Assembly: GCA_903895595.1 (NCBI GenBank) | Contig: CAITUP010000141.1 | Location: 1 to 64,000, forward strand | Direction of reading: 5' to 3' | DNA from: an uncultured Acetobacteraceae bacterium | Lineage (GTDB): Bacteria; Pseudomonadota; Alphaproteobacteria; Acetobacterales; Acetobacteraceae | Length of the DNA stretch: 64,000 nt | In this document: one piece after another, positions 56,525 through 64,000 of the stretch | Numbering within the stretch: position 1 is the first letter of the stretch | How the letters are laid out: the number at the start of each line of letters is the position of its first letter | Notes under the pieces: model-generated | Told to the model about the DNA's origin: nothing | The model's input: the letters and a program-made list of their open reading frames with translations, nothing else | The model's database searches: none | Program-made: the position numbers and the translations under genes

Positions 56525-56806
56525 TTATCCAGCGAGCGTGCCGAACAGCGCGGTGATGCCTGCCAGCGACAGAATCAGCGGATTTGCCTCGATCAGGCCA
56601 TTTCTGAGCTTGCTTGAGAGCACCGCGCCACTCAGCACAAGAAGCGGGAACAACCCTGCCCCTCTTGCGACGTCGAAACCGGTGCCAACCGATAGAAAGC
56701 GGTGGGATGCCGCGCCGACGAGCTGGAGATACGCCGCATAGCCGAAACCCATGAGGAGCGAGCATACATCGATCCAGTGGCCGTCAAGATTGTCACGAAA
56801 ATTCAA
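56525..56806 (-). CDS. Small membrane protein
   Basis: About 93 residues with three hydrophobic segments (MGFGYAAYLQLVGAA, AGLFPLLVLSGAVL, NPLILSLAGITALFGTLAG). The start is a TTG that overlaps the stop of the preceding small gene (TTGA). The open frame extends further upstream, but those residues belong to the other gene's antisense frame. The family is not recognised. It lies within the DNA that splits the toxin gene. Confidence 0.55.
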   Translation of the reverse strand: MNFRDNLDGHWIDVCSLLMGFGYAAYLQLVGAASHRFLSVGTGFDVARGAGLFPLLVLSGAVLSSKLRNGLIEANPLILSLAGITALFGTLAG

Positions 56807-56991
56807 TGCCCTACCGCCACATAAAAGACTGCCAGTCCGATGTATGCCACAGCCCCTATGACCGCCCCGGTGGCGGATGCCGGTCGCCCGAGCCAACCAA
56901 AACCCGCGCCTCCGATGCATGCTCCGAGGTATGAGAAGGCGCCAAGCAAGTACATCATGCTCGCCCAGGACTGTGTCTGAAAGTCGTGCAT
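56803..56991 (-). CDS. Small membrane protein with two helices
   Basis: A 62-residue protein with two membrane segments (MMYLLGAFSYLGACIGGAGF and AVIGAVAYIGLAVFYVAVG). The stop overlaps the start of the next small membrane gene by two bases, so the pair is probably co-translated and may form a complex. No family is recognised. The upstream 160 bases, before the divergent hydrolase, would hold its promoter. Confidence 0.5.
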   Translation of the reverse strand: MHDFQTQSWASMMYLLGAFSYLGACIGGAGFGWLGRPASATGAVIGAVAYIGLAVFYVAVGH

Positions 56992-57156
56992 CCGATATTC
57001 AACCTCACGGTTTCTGAAGGTGCGGCTACTATATCAGAATCTGCTCGTCGTCTCAACGACATTCACCACGGGGCTCGTCACCGACTGCTGATCCCGCCGT
57101 AACGTCCTGCCATGAGCTCGGTCTGACCCTCAGTCACCGCTGAGGGGAACCGAACC

Positions 57157-57657
57157 ATGCTTCGCCGCCGCTTCATACTCGTCGCTACCACGATTGCCAT
57201 CGCCAGCGCCGCCCGCGCCGAACCACGGTTGTTAAAAGCCGCCGACGGGGTGGCGGTGTTCGGCGACCTCGCGAGGGCCACGCGGGCGCGGCGGGGCACG
57301 ATCCTGCTGTTCCATCAAGCGGGCACCAATCGCGGCGAATACGAACCTATCGCGCCACGATTGAATTCGGCGGGGTTCGACACGCTGGCGATCGACCAGC
57401 GTTCCGGCGGGCGAGCCTTCGGTCAGGTCAACGAGACGGTTCAGGATCTGGGGCATGAGACGGACTACGCCGCAGCTTTGCCGGACCTGGAGGCTGCCCT
57501 GGCGTGGGCCCGGTCGGACAATCTGGTGGGACCCATCGTCGTATGGGGCAGCAGCTATTCGGCAACGTTGGTGTTTGTGCCGGCCGCGCGGCACGACGCC
57601 GACGTCCAGGCGTTGCTGTCCTTTTCCTCCGGCAAGTATCTCAAAGGTTGTATTTGA
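57157..57657 (+). pseudogene. Truncated dienelactone-hydrolase-like protein
   Basis: A 166-residue fragment with a signal peptide (MLRRRFILVATTIAIASAARA) and the first two-thirds of an alpha/beta hydrolase: LFHQAGTNRGEYEPIAPRL, LAIDQRSGGRAFG and the nucleophile elbow VVWGSSYSA. The reading frame then ends abruptly as SFSSGKYLKGCI at the junction with the toxin fragment. The catalytic Asp and His of the C-terminal third are missing. Relatives are normally over 250 residues, so it is presumably non-functional. Confidence 0.75.
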
Positions 57658-57769
57658 ACATGTGGCCCGATCTCCGAACCGGGTTGGGGACGAGCCATAG
57701 AGCCATTTCCGAGATCGCGCCATCGTCGAACATCCGCTTTCGGTCCAGGAGGAGAGTGGCTTTCGACAT
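57641..57769 (-). pseudogene. N-terminal piece of a TumE/DUF6516-type toxin
   Basis: A 42-residue frame, MSKATLLLDRKRMFDDGAIS, then EMALWLVPNPVRRSGHMFKY and NL, ending in TGA. LW-x-VP-x-PV-x-GS-x-H-x-x-KY is how DUF6516/TumE toxins begin. It would continue naturally into YYGRDRQRLIGYDNE at 56395, so the two pieces were once one gene of about 100 codons upstream of the antitoxin. Confidence 0.78.
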
Positions 57770-57894
57770 ATGACATTATTTGTCATCGCGCGGTTCGAAG
57801 TCAAATTTTTACGTTGCCCGCACATGGAACCGCCGACCTTGACGTATTCGCTGACGCAAGAGTACCGCCTGTCAACCATATCGGAGCGATCGCC

Positions 57895-58872
57895 ATGACG
57901 AAGCCGTTGAACATACCCGCTCGCAGCCTGCCGGTGCCCGATACCGTCAGCACGGGGATGCAGGCGCTGATCGCGGCGCCGTTGCGGGCGGGGTGGAACA
58001 ATTTTCCCTCCACGCCCGAGGGTTGGCGCGCCCTCGCCGAAGCCGGGCGCAAGGCGGCGGCACCGAACGTCGCAGCGATGGCCGAGCGGTTGGGGGTTAA
58101 GGTGGAATCCGGCACGATCGGCGGGGTGCGGGTGCATACCGTGACCCCGGCCGCGATCGCACCGGAAAACCGGAACCGGACGCTCGTGCAGATTCACGGC
58201 GGTTGCTACGTGCTGAACCCCGGCGAGGCCGGACTGACCGAGGCGCTGCTGATCGCCGCCTTCGGCGGCTTCAAGGTTGTCGCGGTCGATTACCGCATGC
58301 CGCCCGAGGCGTATTTCCCGGCGGCGCTCGACGATGCCGTCACGGTTTGGCAAGCGGTGGCGGCGGGCGGCGATCCGCGGCGCATCGGGCTGATCGGCAC
58401 GTCCGCCGGCGGCGCGCTGGTGCTGGCGATGGGGTTGCGGGCGAAACAGTTGGGGTTGCCGATGCCGGGCGCCATCGCCTCGGGCACGCCGATGTCGGAT
58501 ATTACCAAGACCGGCGACAGTTTTTACACCAACGCCATGATCGACAACGTCCTGGTCTCCACCGACGGTTTCTGCGACGCCGCCGCTCGGTTTTATGCCA
58601 ACGGGCACGATCTGGCCGATCCGCTGCTGTCGCCGGTTTACGGCGACATGACGGGGTTTCCGCCGGTTATCCTGACCACCGGCACGCGCGATTTGCTGCT
58701 GAGCAATACCGTGCGGGTGCACCGGAAACTGCGAGGACTCGGGATCGCCGCCGATCTGCATGTGTACGAGGGGCAATCGCACGGACATTACGGCCGCGAC
58801 GACCGGAACCCCGAGACGGCCGAGGCGTTCGGGGAGATCGCGGCGTTCTTCAAGGCGCATCTGGCTGGCTGA
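57895..58872 (+). CDS. Alpha/beta hydrolase, hormone-sensitive-lipase (HSL) type
   Basis: A 325-residue esterase-like protein. The HSL oxyanion motif is QIHGGCYVLNPGEA, the nucleophile elbow is GTSAGGALVLA, the acid is in TTGTRDLLLS and the histidine in EGQSHGHYG. It is cytosolic and hydrolyses short acyl esters or amides; the substrate is unknown. The start is the ATG at 57895 behind CGGAGCGATCG. The gene is intact, unlike its neighbours. Confidence 0.88.
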   Translation: MTKPLNIPARSLPVPDTVSTGMQALIAAPLRAGWNNFPSTPEGWRALAEAGRKAAAPNVAAMAERLGVKVESGTIGGVRVHTVTPAAIAPENRNRTLVQIHGGCYVLNPGEAGLTEALLIAAFGGFKVVAVDYRMPPEAYFPAALDDAVTVWQAVAAGGDPRRIGLIGTSAGGALVLAMGLRAKQLGLPMPGAIASGTPMSDITKTGDSFYTNAMIDNVLVSTDGFCDAAARFYANGHDLADPLLSPVYGDMTGFPPVILTTGTRDLLLSNTVRVHRKLRGLGIAADLHVYEGQSHGHYGRDDRNPETAEAFGEIAAFFKAHLAG

Positions 58873-58901
58873 GCTAGCCTTTGTCGGTTGGCGCGGAACG
58901 T

Positions 58902-59218
58902 TCAATCCGCCATGCCGTCGTTGAGCGCCTCGAGCAGCAGCGCAATCCGCTCCCGTAAAATGGGCAGGCTTTCATGCACTGTGCGCCAAACCGTCTCATG
59001 TTCGATTCTGCGGTATCGGTGGACAATGGCATTTCGCATCCCAACAGCCCCACGCAGCTCGGGGATGCGTGCCGCGAGGTCCGGGGTCTCACGTGCGAAC
59101 TACGCCAGTGCCTCCCCGACGATCTCCAACTGCCGCTCGGCAGCCGACCGGAACATGACGTCCGCCGCGTAGTCTTCAAAACGACGTCCTCATGCCATGC
59201 ACGAGGATCATGGTCCAT
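58902..59218 (-). pseudogene. hepT: HepT-type toxin, disrupted
   Basis: The first 12 codons (MDHDPRAWHEDV) are in one frame. The rest (RFEDYAADVMFRSAAERQLE, IVGEALA) is in another, with about 15 codons missing at the frame change near 59175-59190. An in-frame TAG at 59100-59102 then interrupts ALA*FARETPDL. The HEPN RNase motif R-x4-H-x-Y is still legible in RNAIVHRY. With MntA it formed a toxin-antitoxin pair in which HepT cleaves RNA; here the toxin cannot be made whole. The start overlaps the mntA stop by 11 bases. Confidence 0.8.
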
Positions 59219-59516
59219 AGAGCAGCTGCCTCGATCGCTCCACGCCGGCTCGGACATAACGGTTCTCGATCGCTTTGTCGGCGACCAGGTCGACAGTCCG
59301 TCCGAGCAGCACGGCCAGCGCATCCTCCAGGGCGAGAAAACCCGAGATATTAGGCACATGCCCAGGCAGGAACGTCACCAGCAGATCGATATCCGATCGC
59401 GTTGGATCGAAATCGGCGACACGCGCAGCCGATCCGAATACATCCATGCGCTGGTCGTGAAACCGGCGGCAAAGTTCGGCGATCTCGTTTTGGCGGTCGG
59501 CGACAAGCGGCAGCAT
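59208..59516 (-). CDS. mntA: MntA-type nucleotidyltransferase antitoxin
   Basis: A 102-residue minimal nucleotidyltransferase with the signature VFGSAARVADFDPTRSDIDLLVTF: Gly-Ser at 28-29 and the metal-binding Asp-x-Asp in SDIDLL. In this family it AMPylates HepT to silence it. The frame is intact although the toxin is destroyed. The upstream region contains the only AT-rich patch (GATTTATACACCATACACC), a likely promoter. Confidence 0.88.
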   Translation of the reverse strand: MLPLVADRQNEIAELCRRFHDQRMDVFGSAARVADFDPTRSDIDLLVTFLPGHVPNISGFLALEDALAVLLGRTVDLVADKAIENRYVRAGVERSRQLLYGP

Positions 59517-59566
59517 GATTTCGATTTATACACCATACACCACCGTCTGTCGCCAACTCTGCCGGG

Positions 59567-60553
59567 TCACCTCCCGACCAACGGCAAAACCTCCTCCGTC
59601 AGCCGCCGCAACTGCGCCATCGCGTCGCCGCGCGTGGCCAGCCGGAACGTGAATCCCTGGCACGCTGTCCCCGCGAACCGCCCGATCCACGCCGCGCAAA
59701 TCTCCGGCGTTCCGATCGGACCCCAGGCGTGAAGCCGTTCCGGCGTGTAGTTCGCGCCGTAATACGTATCCAAATAGGATTTGGCGTCGGCGACCGCGGT
59801 TTCCGTATCGTCCTGAATGTTCAGCACTGCCGTCACGATATTGCCGAAACCGCGCATATCGCGCCCGGCTGCCGCACCGGTCTCCTGGATCAACGACCAG
59901 GAGCGGTCGAAGCCTTCGGGCGTGACGGAGTGCGTCATCCAGCCGTCGGCGACGCGTGCCACGCGTTTCAACGCGAACGCCGATCCGCCGGCGCCGGCCG
60001 CGGTATTGCCCAACCGTCCCGCATTGGTGGTCAGCCAGATCGGGCACGACGATTGCGCGGGTTTCGGCTCCATCGTGATGGGACCGAAGCGGAGGAATTC
60101 GCCCTCGAAGGGCACATTGTCCACCGTCCATAAATGCCGCAGCACCGCAATGTTCTCGATCATGCGGCCCCGGCGTTCGGCGGCGGGGATACCCATGGCC
60201 TCGGTCTCGGCGTTCCATTCCGTCGCCGATCCGCCGCCGGCACAGACCGACAGGATCGTGCGGCCACCGGAGATGACGTCCAAAGACGCCCACTCGTAGG
60301 CAAACGTCCTGGGGTCGCGCAGCGCGAACGATCCCATGCAGCTCGGGCCGATTTTCACCCGTTTGGTGCGTCCAGCGATGGCGGCGAGCAGCGTCAGCGC
60401 ATCCAACCGCCGGTTCACGAACAGCGCGTCGCCGACCCAGACGCTGTCCATCAGCGGGTTAGCATCCACGGCATCGGCCAGCGCCAACAGTTTGGGGACA
60501 TCCGACAGCCCGAGCAGGATGCCTCGGTTGCCGAGAGTGACGCCATATTTCAT
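59567..60553 (-). CDS. LLM class flavin/F420-dependent oxidoreductase
   Basis: A 328-residue luciferase-like protein of a different subgroup from those at 23-26 kb. It has MDSVWVGDALFVNRRLDALT, KRVKIGPSCMGSFALRDPRT, SVCAGGGSATEWNAETEAMG and CPIWLTTNAGR. The F420 branch is likely from the fbiC in the same window but not proven. The start overlaps the CoA-transferase stop by four bases (ATGA), so it probably acts on the CoA ester or its product. Confidence 0.85.
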   Translation of the reverse strand: MKYGVTLGNRGILLGLSDVPKLLALADAVDANPLMDSVWVGDALFVNRRLDALTLLAAIAGRTKRVKIGPSCMGSFALRDPRTFAYEWASLDVISGGRTILSVCAGGGSATEWNAETEAMGIPAAERRGRMIENIAVLRHLWTVDNVPFEGEFLRFGPITMEPKPAQSSCPIWLTTNAGRLGNTAAGAGGSAFALKRVARVADGWMTHSVTPEGFDRSWSLIQETGAAAGRDMRGFGNIVTAVLNIQDDTETAVADAKSYLDTYYGANYTPERLHAWGPIGTPEICAAWIGRFAGTACQGFTFRLATRGDAMAQLRRLTEEVLPLVGR

Positions 60554-61764
60554 ACGATTTTCCGATCACGAAACGCCGCGATCTCCGCCGCCGAATATCC
60601 AATCCCCGCCAGCACCTCGTCGTTATCCGCTCCCAGTTCCGGCGCGATGCCAATGTGAGCCGGTGTTTCCGAGAAATGCCATGGCGAGCCGTGCACTTTC
60701 AGTTTCTTGCCGTGCGCGGGGTATTCCACTTCCGTCACGTATCCGTTTGCCACGACGTCCGGATCGTTCGATGCCTCCAGCAGCGTATTGATCGGCGCGG
60801 CGACGATGTCCGCGCCGCGCAGACGCTCCACCCAATCGTCGCGCAAGCCCGTGGCGAACAGCCCGTCCAGAATGCGCAACAACGCCGAACGCTTTTCGTC
60901 GGACCCGATGATGACACCCAGATCGGCGAACCCCGCGGATTCCAGCGTGGCGAAAAACCCCAGTGCTGTCATCGCGGTTTTCCAAACGCGGTTGCCGTTC
61001 AACTGGAACACCAGCGGCTTGCCGTCGCGATCGTTGAAACTGGCGCTCATGCCCGGCCGCTCCGGCGTGCCGGTAATACGCGCCTGCCCGGTCACCGGGT
61101 CCTTGTCGCGCCACATCGCGGTGGTCAGCGTCCAGCCCATCAGGCGGATCTGACCGCCGAGCAGCGAACACTCCACCTTCTGCCCCACACCCGTCGCCCG
61201 CGCATGCGTCAACGCCGCCAAAGCTCCGCCGAACGCCAGAATGGCGCAGGTCTCGTCCGCCACCGACACGATGCCCGTGCGCAAGGGCTGCCCTGGCGAC
61301 GAATACGCCTCGGCGATGCCGCCCAACGCCTGCGCCATCGAGTCCGTCCCCGGCAGCGACGCATGCGGCCCCTTCGGTCCGTAGCCGGAGATCGACATGT
61401 AAACCAACCGAGGATTTACCTTCTTCAAATCCTCATACCCGAACCCATTCTTTTCCGCCGCACCCGGTCGGAAATTCTGCCCGAATATGTCCGCCTGGGC
61501 GACCAGACGGCGCAATATCTCCTGCCCCTCCGGCGCCTTCAAATTCAGCGTCACGCTCTTCACGCCACGATTATTCGTCTCAAAGTACGTGCTCGGCATG
61601 CCCGGCAACACGCTGTTGGCGCGGGAGGTATCGCCACCGTCCGGGACCTCGATCTTGATCACCTCGGCGCCAAGGTCGGCCATCAGCATGTAAGGCACCG
61701 TGCCGGCTTGCGCGGTGGAGCAGGCGACGACTTTGACGCCCGCCAGGGGACCGAAGGTTGCCAT
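60550..61764 (-). CDS. Class III CoA-transferase (CaiB/BaiF)
   Basis: A 404-residue family III CoA-transferase. VVACSTAQAGTVPYMLMADLGAEVIKIEVP is the N-terminal CoA-binding block, FETNNRGVKSVTLNLK follows, and the catalytic aspartate is D170 in GIVSVADETCA. It transfers CoA between carboxylic acids. The neighbouring LLM enzyme and the closeness of an ABC exporter suggest catabolism of an imported or xenobiotic acid; the acid is unknown. The ATG is at 61764. Confidence 0.9.
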   Translation of the reverse strand: MATFGPLAGVKVVACSTAQAGTVPYMLMADLGAEVIKIEVPDGGDTSRANSVLPGMPSTYFETNNRGVKSVTLNLKAPEGQEILRRLVAQADIFGQNFRPGAAEKNGFGYEDLKKVNPRLVYMSISGYGPKGPHASLPGTDSMAQALGGIAEAYSSPGQPLRTGIVSVADETCAILAFGGALAALTHARATGVGQKVECSLLGGQIRLMGWTLTTAMWRDKDPVTGQARITGTPERPGMSASFNDRDGKPLVFQLNGNRVWKTAMTALGFFATLESAGFADLGVIIGSDEKRSALLRILDGLFATGLRDDWVERLRGADIVAAPINTLLEASNDPDVVANGYVTEVEYPAHGKKLKVHGSPWHFSETPAHIGIAPELGADNDEVLAGIGYSAAEIAAFRDRKIV

Positions 61765-61805
61765 GGTAAACTCCTAAACAATTCACCGAACCATGCCAGA
61801 CCCCG

Positions 61806-63311
61806 CTACCGCCTGGAAGCAGCGGGCCGCAGCAGCCAAGCAATCAGCAGCGCCAGGGTCGCCAAACCGACTGGCACCAGCGCCATCCTACTCCCCCCGA
61901 CCACCAGAGCCGCCGCCCCGGCCCAGCCGATGGACGACAACGCCTCGGCATAGGTGGTGAAGCGGGACGCGGTCTGGCGCCGCCGGATGCGGCCGCGCGT
62001 TGCTTGCAGGCGGTACCAATACTGGATCGCGGTCGCTCCCGCCGCCGCGATCGCGATGCCAGCGGTAGCCACGATCCCGGCCCCTGGGGCGGCGACCGCG
62101 ACGCCCGCCAGAAACGGCCCGAACACCATCAGCGTGCCGCCCACCGTTGCCTCGAACTTCGCGCGTATCTCCAGCCCCTGTGGGATCGGGGCGGTGGCGA
62201 TCAGGTCCGGGGCGTCCTCGCCGGAGATCGCCAGCCACGCCAGCCCGCCCGCGAACTGGCCGCCGGCGGTGACCAGCACCGGCACCAGGATGGCGACAGC
62301 ATCCAGGCCGCCGCTGAACGTCAGCCACAGCAAATAGGCGGGAGGCACCAGATACAGCAATTGTACCAGTGTCTGCGAAACAAGCCACGGATCGCGCCGC
62401 AGCAACGCCCATTCCTTCGCGCGCAGCACCGCGCCGGGCGAGCGGCCCTTCAACCGCCCGCCGCCGCGCCGCTCGGCGATGCCAGCCGTGGCTTGGACGA
62501 AGCTCCCGAACCGCGGCGCGAACACCGCGATCGCCGTCCCCAACGCCGCCGCCGCGACCAGCATCAGCACCGCCAGCGGCACCGGATACCCCATAGCCGC
62601 GTACGCCAGCCCCCAAACCAGGCGGCCGAGATCGGGCGCCAAGCGCGCCAGAGAATCCGATCGCATCACTGCCAACCGGTCCGGCGCGCCGAAGGACTGT
62701 ATCGCCGCCACCTGCAGCCCGACCGCGAAGCTCGCGCCGATGAAGGCTGAGGCGATCTGCGCCACCAGCCGTGTCCGCTCCGCGCCGATCAGGCGGAACA
62801 GGCCCGCCGTCGCGGTCATCCCTACCGTCACCGCCAGCATCGCCAGTGCCACGACGACCGGATACAGCGCCAGCCACCGCGCCCCGCCGCGCCACGCCTG
62901 CACGTCGATGAACGCCGCCGACAGGGCCAAGGACATCGTTGCCAGCGTGATCGCCATCGCCGCGATCCGCACCGCGAACAGCTTCCACGCGGTGGCCGGC
63001 GAGGACAAAATCAAGTCCAAATCCCCGCGCGTGTAGAAGGCGCGAGTCACGGACTCGATGGCTTGCGAGACCATCAGCGCGCCCGACATCGCCAACAGCC
63101 CTGTCAGCACCAACAGAGCCTGCCGGTCCGGCGCGGTCGCGAGGCCGGGGTCGGGATGCATGACCGCCGCCGCGACCAGATGCAGCACCACGGCCAACCC
63201 GATCAGCATTACCGCCCCGCCCCAGCGCCCGCCGCGCGACAACAGGCGAAAATCCCGCCACGCCAGCCGCGCCTCATGCCGCGCGAACCACAGCAGGCCG
63301 CCCGGGTTCAT
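61806..63311 (-). CDS. ABC transporter permease
   Basis: A 501-residue protein with about ten to twelve membrane helices and no cytoplasmic ATPase. The pattern (FARHEARLAWRDFRLLSRGGR at the N-terminus) matches ABC-2 type permeases of exporters. It overlaps the ATPase gene by four bases (ATGA). The substrate is unknown. It precedes the CoA-transferase gene by about 40 bases. Confidence 0.8.
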   Translation of the reverse strand: MNPGGLLWFARHEARLAWRDFRLLSRGGRWGGAVMLIGLAVVLHLVAAAVMHPDPGLATAPDRQALLVLTGLLAMSGALMVSQAIESVTRAFYTRGDLDLILSSPATAWKLFAVRIAAMAITLATMSLALSAAFIDVQAWRGGARWLALYPVVVALAMLAVTVGMTATAGLFRLIGAERTRLVAQIASAFIGASFAVGLQVAAIQSFGAPDRLAVMRSDSLARLAPDLGRLVWGLAYAAMGYPVPLAVLMLVAAAALGTAIAVFAPRFGSFVQATAGIAERRGGGRLKGRSPGAVLRAKEWALLRRDPWLVSQTLVQLLYLVPPAYLLWLTFSGGLDAVAILVPVLVTAGGQFAGGLAWLAISGEDAPDLIATAPIPQGLEIRAKFEATVGGTLMVFGPFLAGVAVAAPGAGIVATAGIAIAAAGATAIQYWYRLQATRGRIRRRQTASRFTTYAEALSSIGWAGAAALVVGGSRMALVPVGLATLALLIAWLLRPAASRR

Positions 63312-64000
63312 TGCGCGGCGGTCAGGCTGAGGAAGACATCCTCCAGGCTGGCGTCCCCAGCGCCCGCCTTCACCCGCAGCTCGGCCAGAGTCCCCTCGGC
63401 GATCAGGCGCCCGGCTTCCAGAACGCCGATCCGGTCGGCCATGCGTTCGGCGACATCGAGGATATGCGTGGTCATCAGCACCGCGCAGCCCTCCCGCAGC
63501 CGGTCCCGCAGCAGCTCCTTCGCCACGCGCGCCGATCCGGCGTCCAGGCCGGTCAGCGGCTCATCCAGGACGATCAGCTTGGGGTCGTGCACCAGCGCCC
63601 CCGCCAGCGCGACCTTTTGCCGCATCCCTTTCGACAGGCTGTCGCACCGCTGCCGGGCATGCGGGGTCAAGCCGAGCCGGTCGAGCAAGGCGGGGGCGGC
63701 GGCGGCGTTTGGGACTCCCCAGAGGCCGGCAACGAAATCCAGATATTCGATGGGTGAAAGCTTGTCGTAAATCATCGGCTCATCCGACAGCCACGCCATG
63801 ACCCGCTTCGCCGCGACAGGGTCCGCCAGCGCGTCGATCCCGAAGACCGAGATAGCGCCTCGATCCGGCGGCAGCAGCCCGGCGACCATCCGTAGCGTCG
63901 TGGTTTTCCCCGCCCCGTTGGCGCCGAGCAGGATGTAGAACTCGCCGGGGTGGATCAGAAGATCGAGGCCGTCGACCGCCGGACGGACGAAGGATTTGGT
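63308..64000 (-). CDS. ABC transporter ATPase, 5' end beyond the window
   Basis: At least 230 residues. Walker A is LLGANGAGKTT, the signature is LSKGMRQKVALAGALVHDPK, Walker B is LIVLDEP and the switch is TTHILDVAERM. It is the energising subunit of the exporter with the downstream permease. The start codon lies outside the window, on the right. Confidence 0.9.
   Translation of the reverse strand, partial: TKSFVRPAVDGLDLLIHPGEFYILLGANGAGKTTTLRMVAGLLPPDRGAISVFGIDALADPVAAKRVMAWLSDEPMIYDKLSPIEYLDFVAGLWGVPNAAAAPALLDRLGLTPHARQRCDSLSKGMRQKVALAGALVHDPKLIVLDEPLTGLDAGSARVAKELLRDRLREGCAVLMTTHILDVAERMADRIGVLEAGRLIAEGTLAELRVKAGAGDASLEDVFLSLTAAQ

Noticed and set aside
56380-57660. Insertion-sequence ends or target-site duplication around the split toxin
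   Set aside because: AGTA occurs near both junctions but not at matching positions, and no terminal inverted repeat or transposase is present, so I do not call a mobile element.
1-64000. CRISPR arrays, rRNA genes, prophage
   Set aside because: No regularly spaced direct repeats, no rRNA sequence and no phage structural, integrase or transposase genes were seen anywhere in the window.

Overview
The window is high-GC DNA from an alphaproteobacterium, most likely a Rhodospirillales/Acetobacteraceae member. That placement is inferred from gene content: MmcB, the ChvI/ChvG pair, a fliF-fliG-fliH-fliN-flbD-flhA flagellar order, and the yqeY-dnaG-rpoD block next to carA. Most of it is core chromosome. 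Nearly all long antisense frames are shadows of real genes caused by the GC-rich third codon position.

Layout. 0-9 kb: tRNA-Ala(CGC), mmcB-phhB, an acetyltransferase, hemW, the polyphosphate pair ppk-ppx, a PPP-type phosphatase, a heptose-7-phosphate kinase and a beta-keto acid cleavage enzyme. 9.5-11.6 kb: a DUF4345-like membrane protein and a GT-C type membrane protein. 11.6-20.5 kb: one long leftward flagellar operon (fliF, fliG, fliH, fliN, flbD-like sigma-54 activator, flhA, flhF, flhG) with almost every junction overlapping. 20.6-29 kb: a coenzyme F420 neighbourhood. It has a two-domain FO synthase (fbiC) translationally coupled to one luciferase-like (LLM) oxidoreductase, two more LLM genes read divergently from a 20-nt palindrome, an alpha/beta hydrolase with Lys at the nucleophile position, a DsbA-like protein, and ribA, whose pathway supplies a precursor of both riboflavin and FO.

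29-35 kb: an OmpR-type regulator, a HugZ-like protein preceded by a 19-bp hairpin that buries its ribosome-binding site, a repetitive beta-roll protein, chvI-chvG, and 480 bp of hairpin-rich noncoding DNA. 35-39 kb: rpoD, dnaG, yqeY. 39-46 kb: a Tat-exported carbonic anhydrase divergent from carA. carA is in frame with an N-terminal helix-turn-helix domain. carA and carB are separated by a small protein and an AAA ATPase that has its own dyad and an apparently leaderless start. 46-51.6 kb: greA, ilvA, cysD, cysNC and a uracil-DNA-glycosylase-like gene. 51.6-55.5 kb: grpE-dnaK-dnaJ.

55.5-59.5 kb is a decayed accessory patch. A TumE/DUF6516-type toxin gene is split into an N-terminal piece (57.64-57.77 kb) and a C-terminal piece (56.22-56.40 kb) by about 1.25 kb of foreign DNA, next to its intact winged-helix partner. 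A cysteine-rich secreted protein lacking an ATG, a truncated dienelactone-type hydrolase, and a HepT toxin killed by a frameshift and a stop beside an intact MntA antitoxin lie in the same patch. 59.5-64 kb: a fourth LLM oxidoreductase overlapping a class III CoA-transferase, then an ABC exporter whose ATPase runs off the window end.
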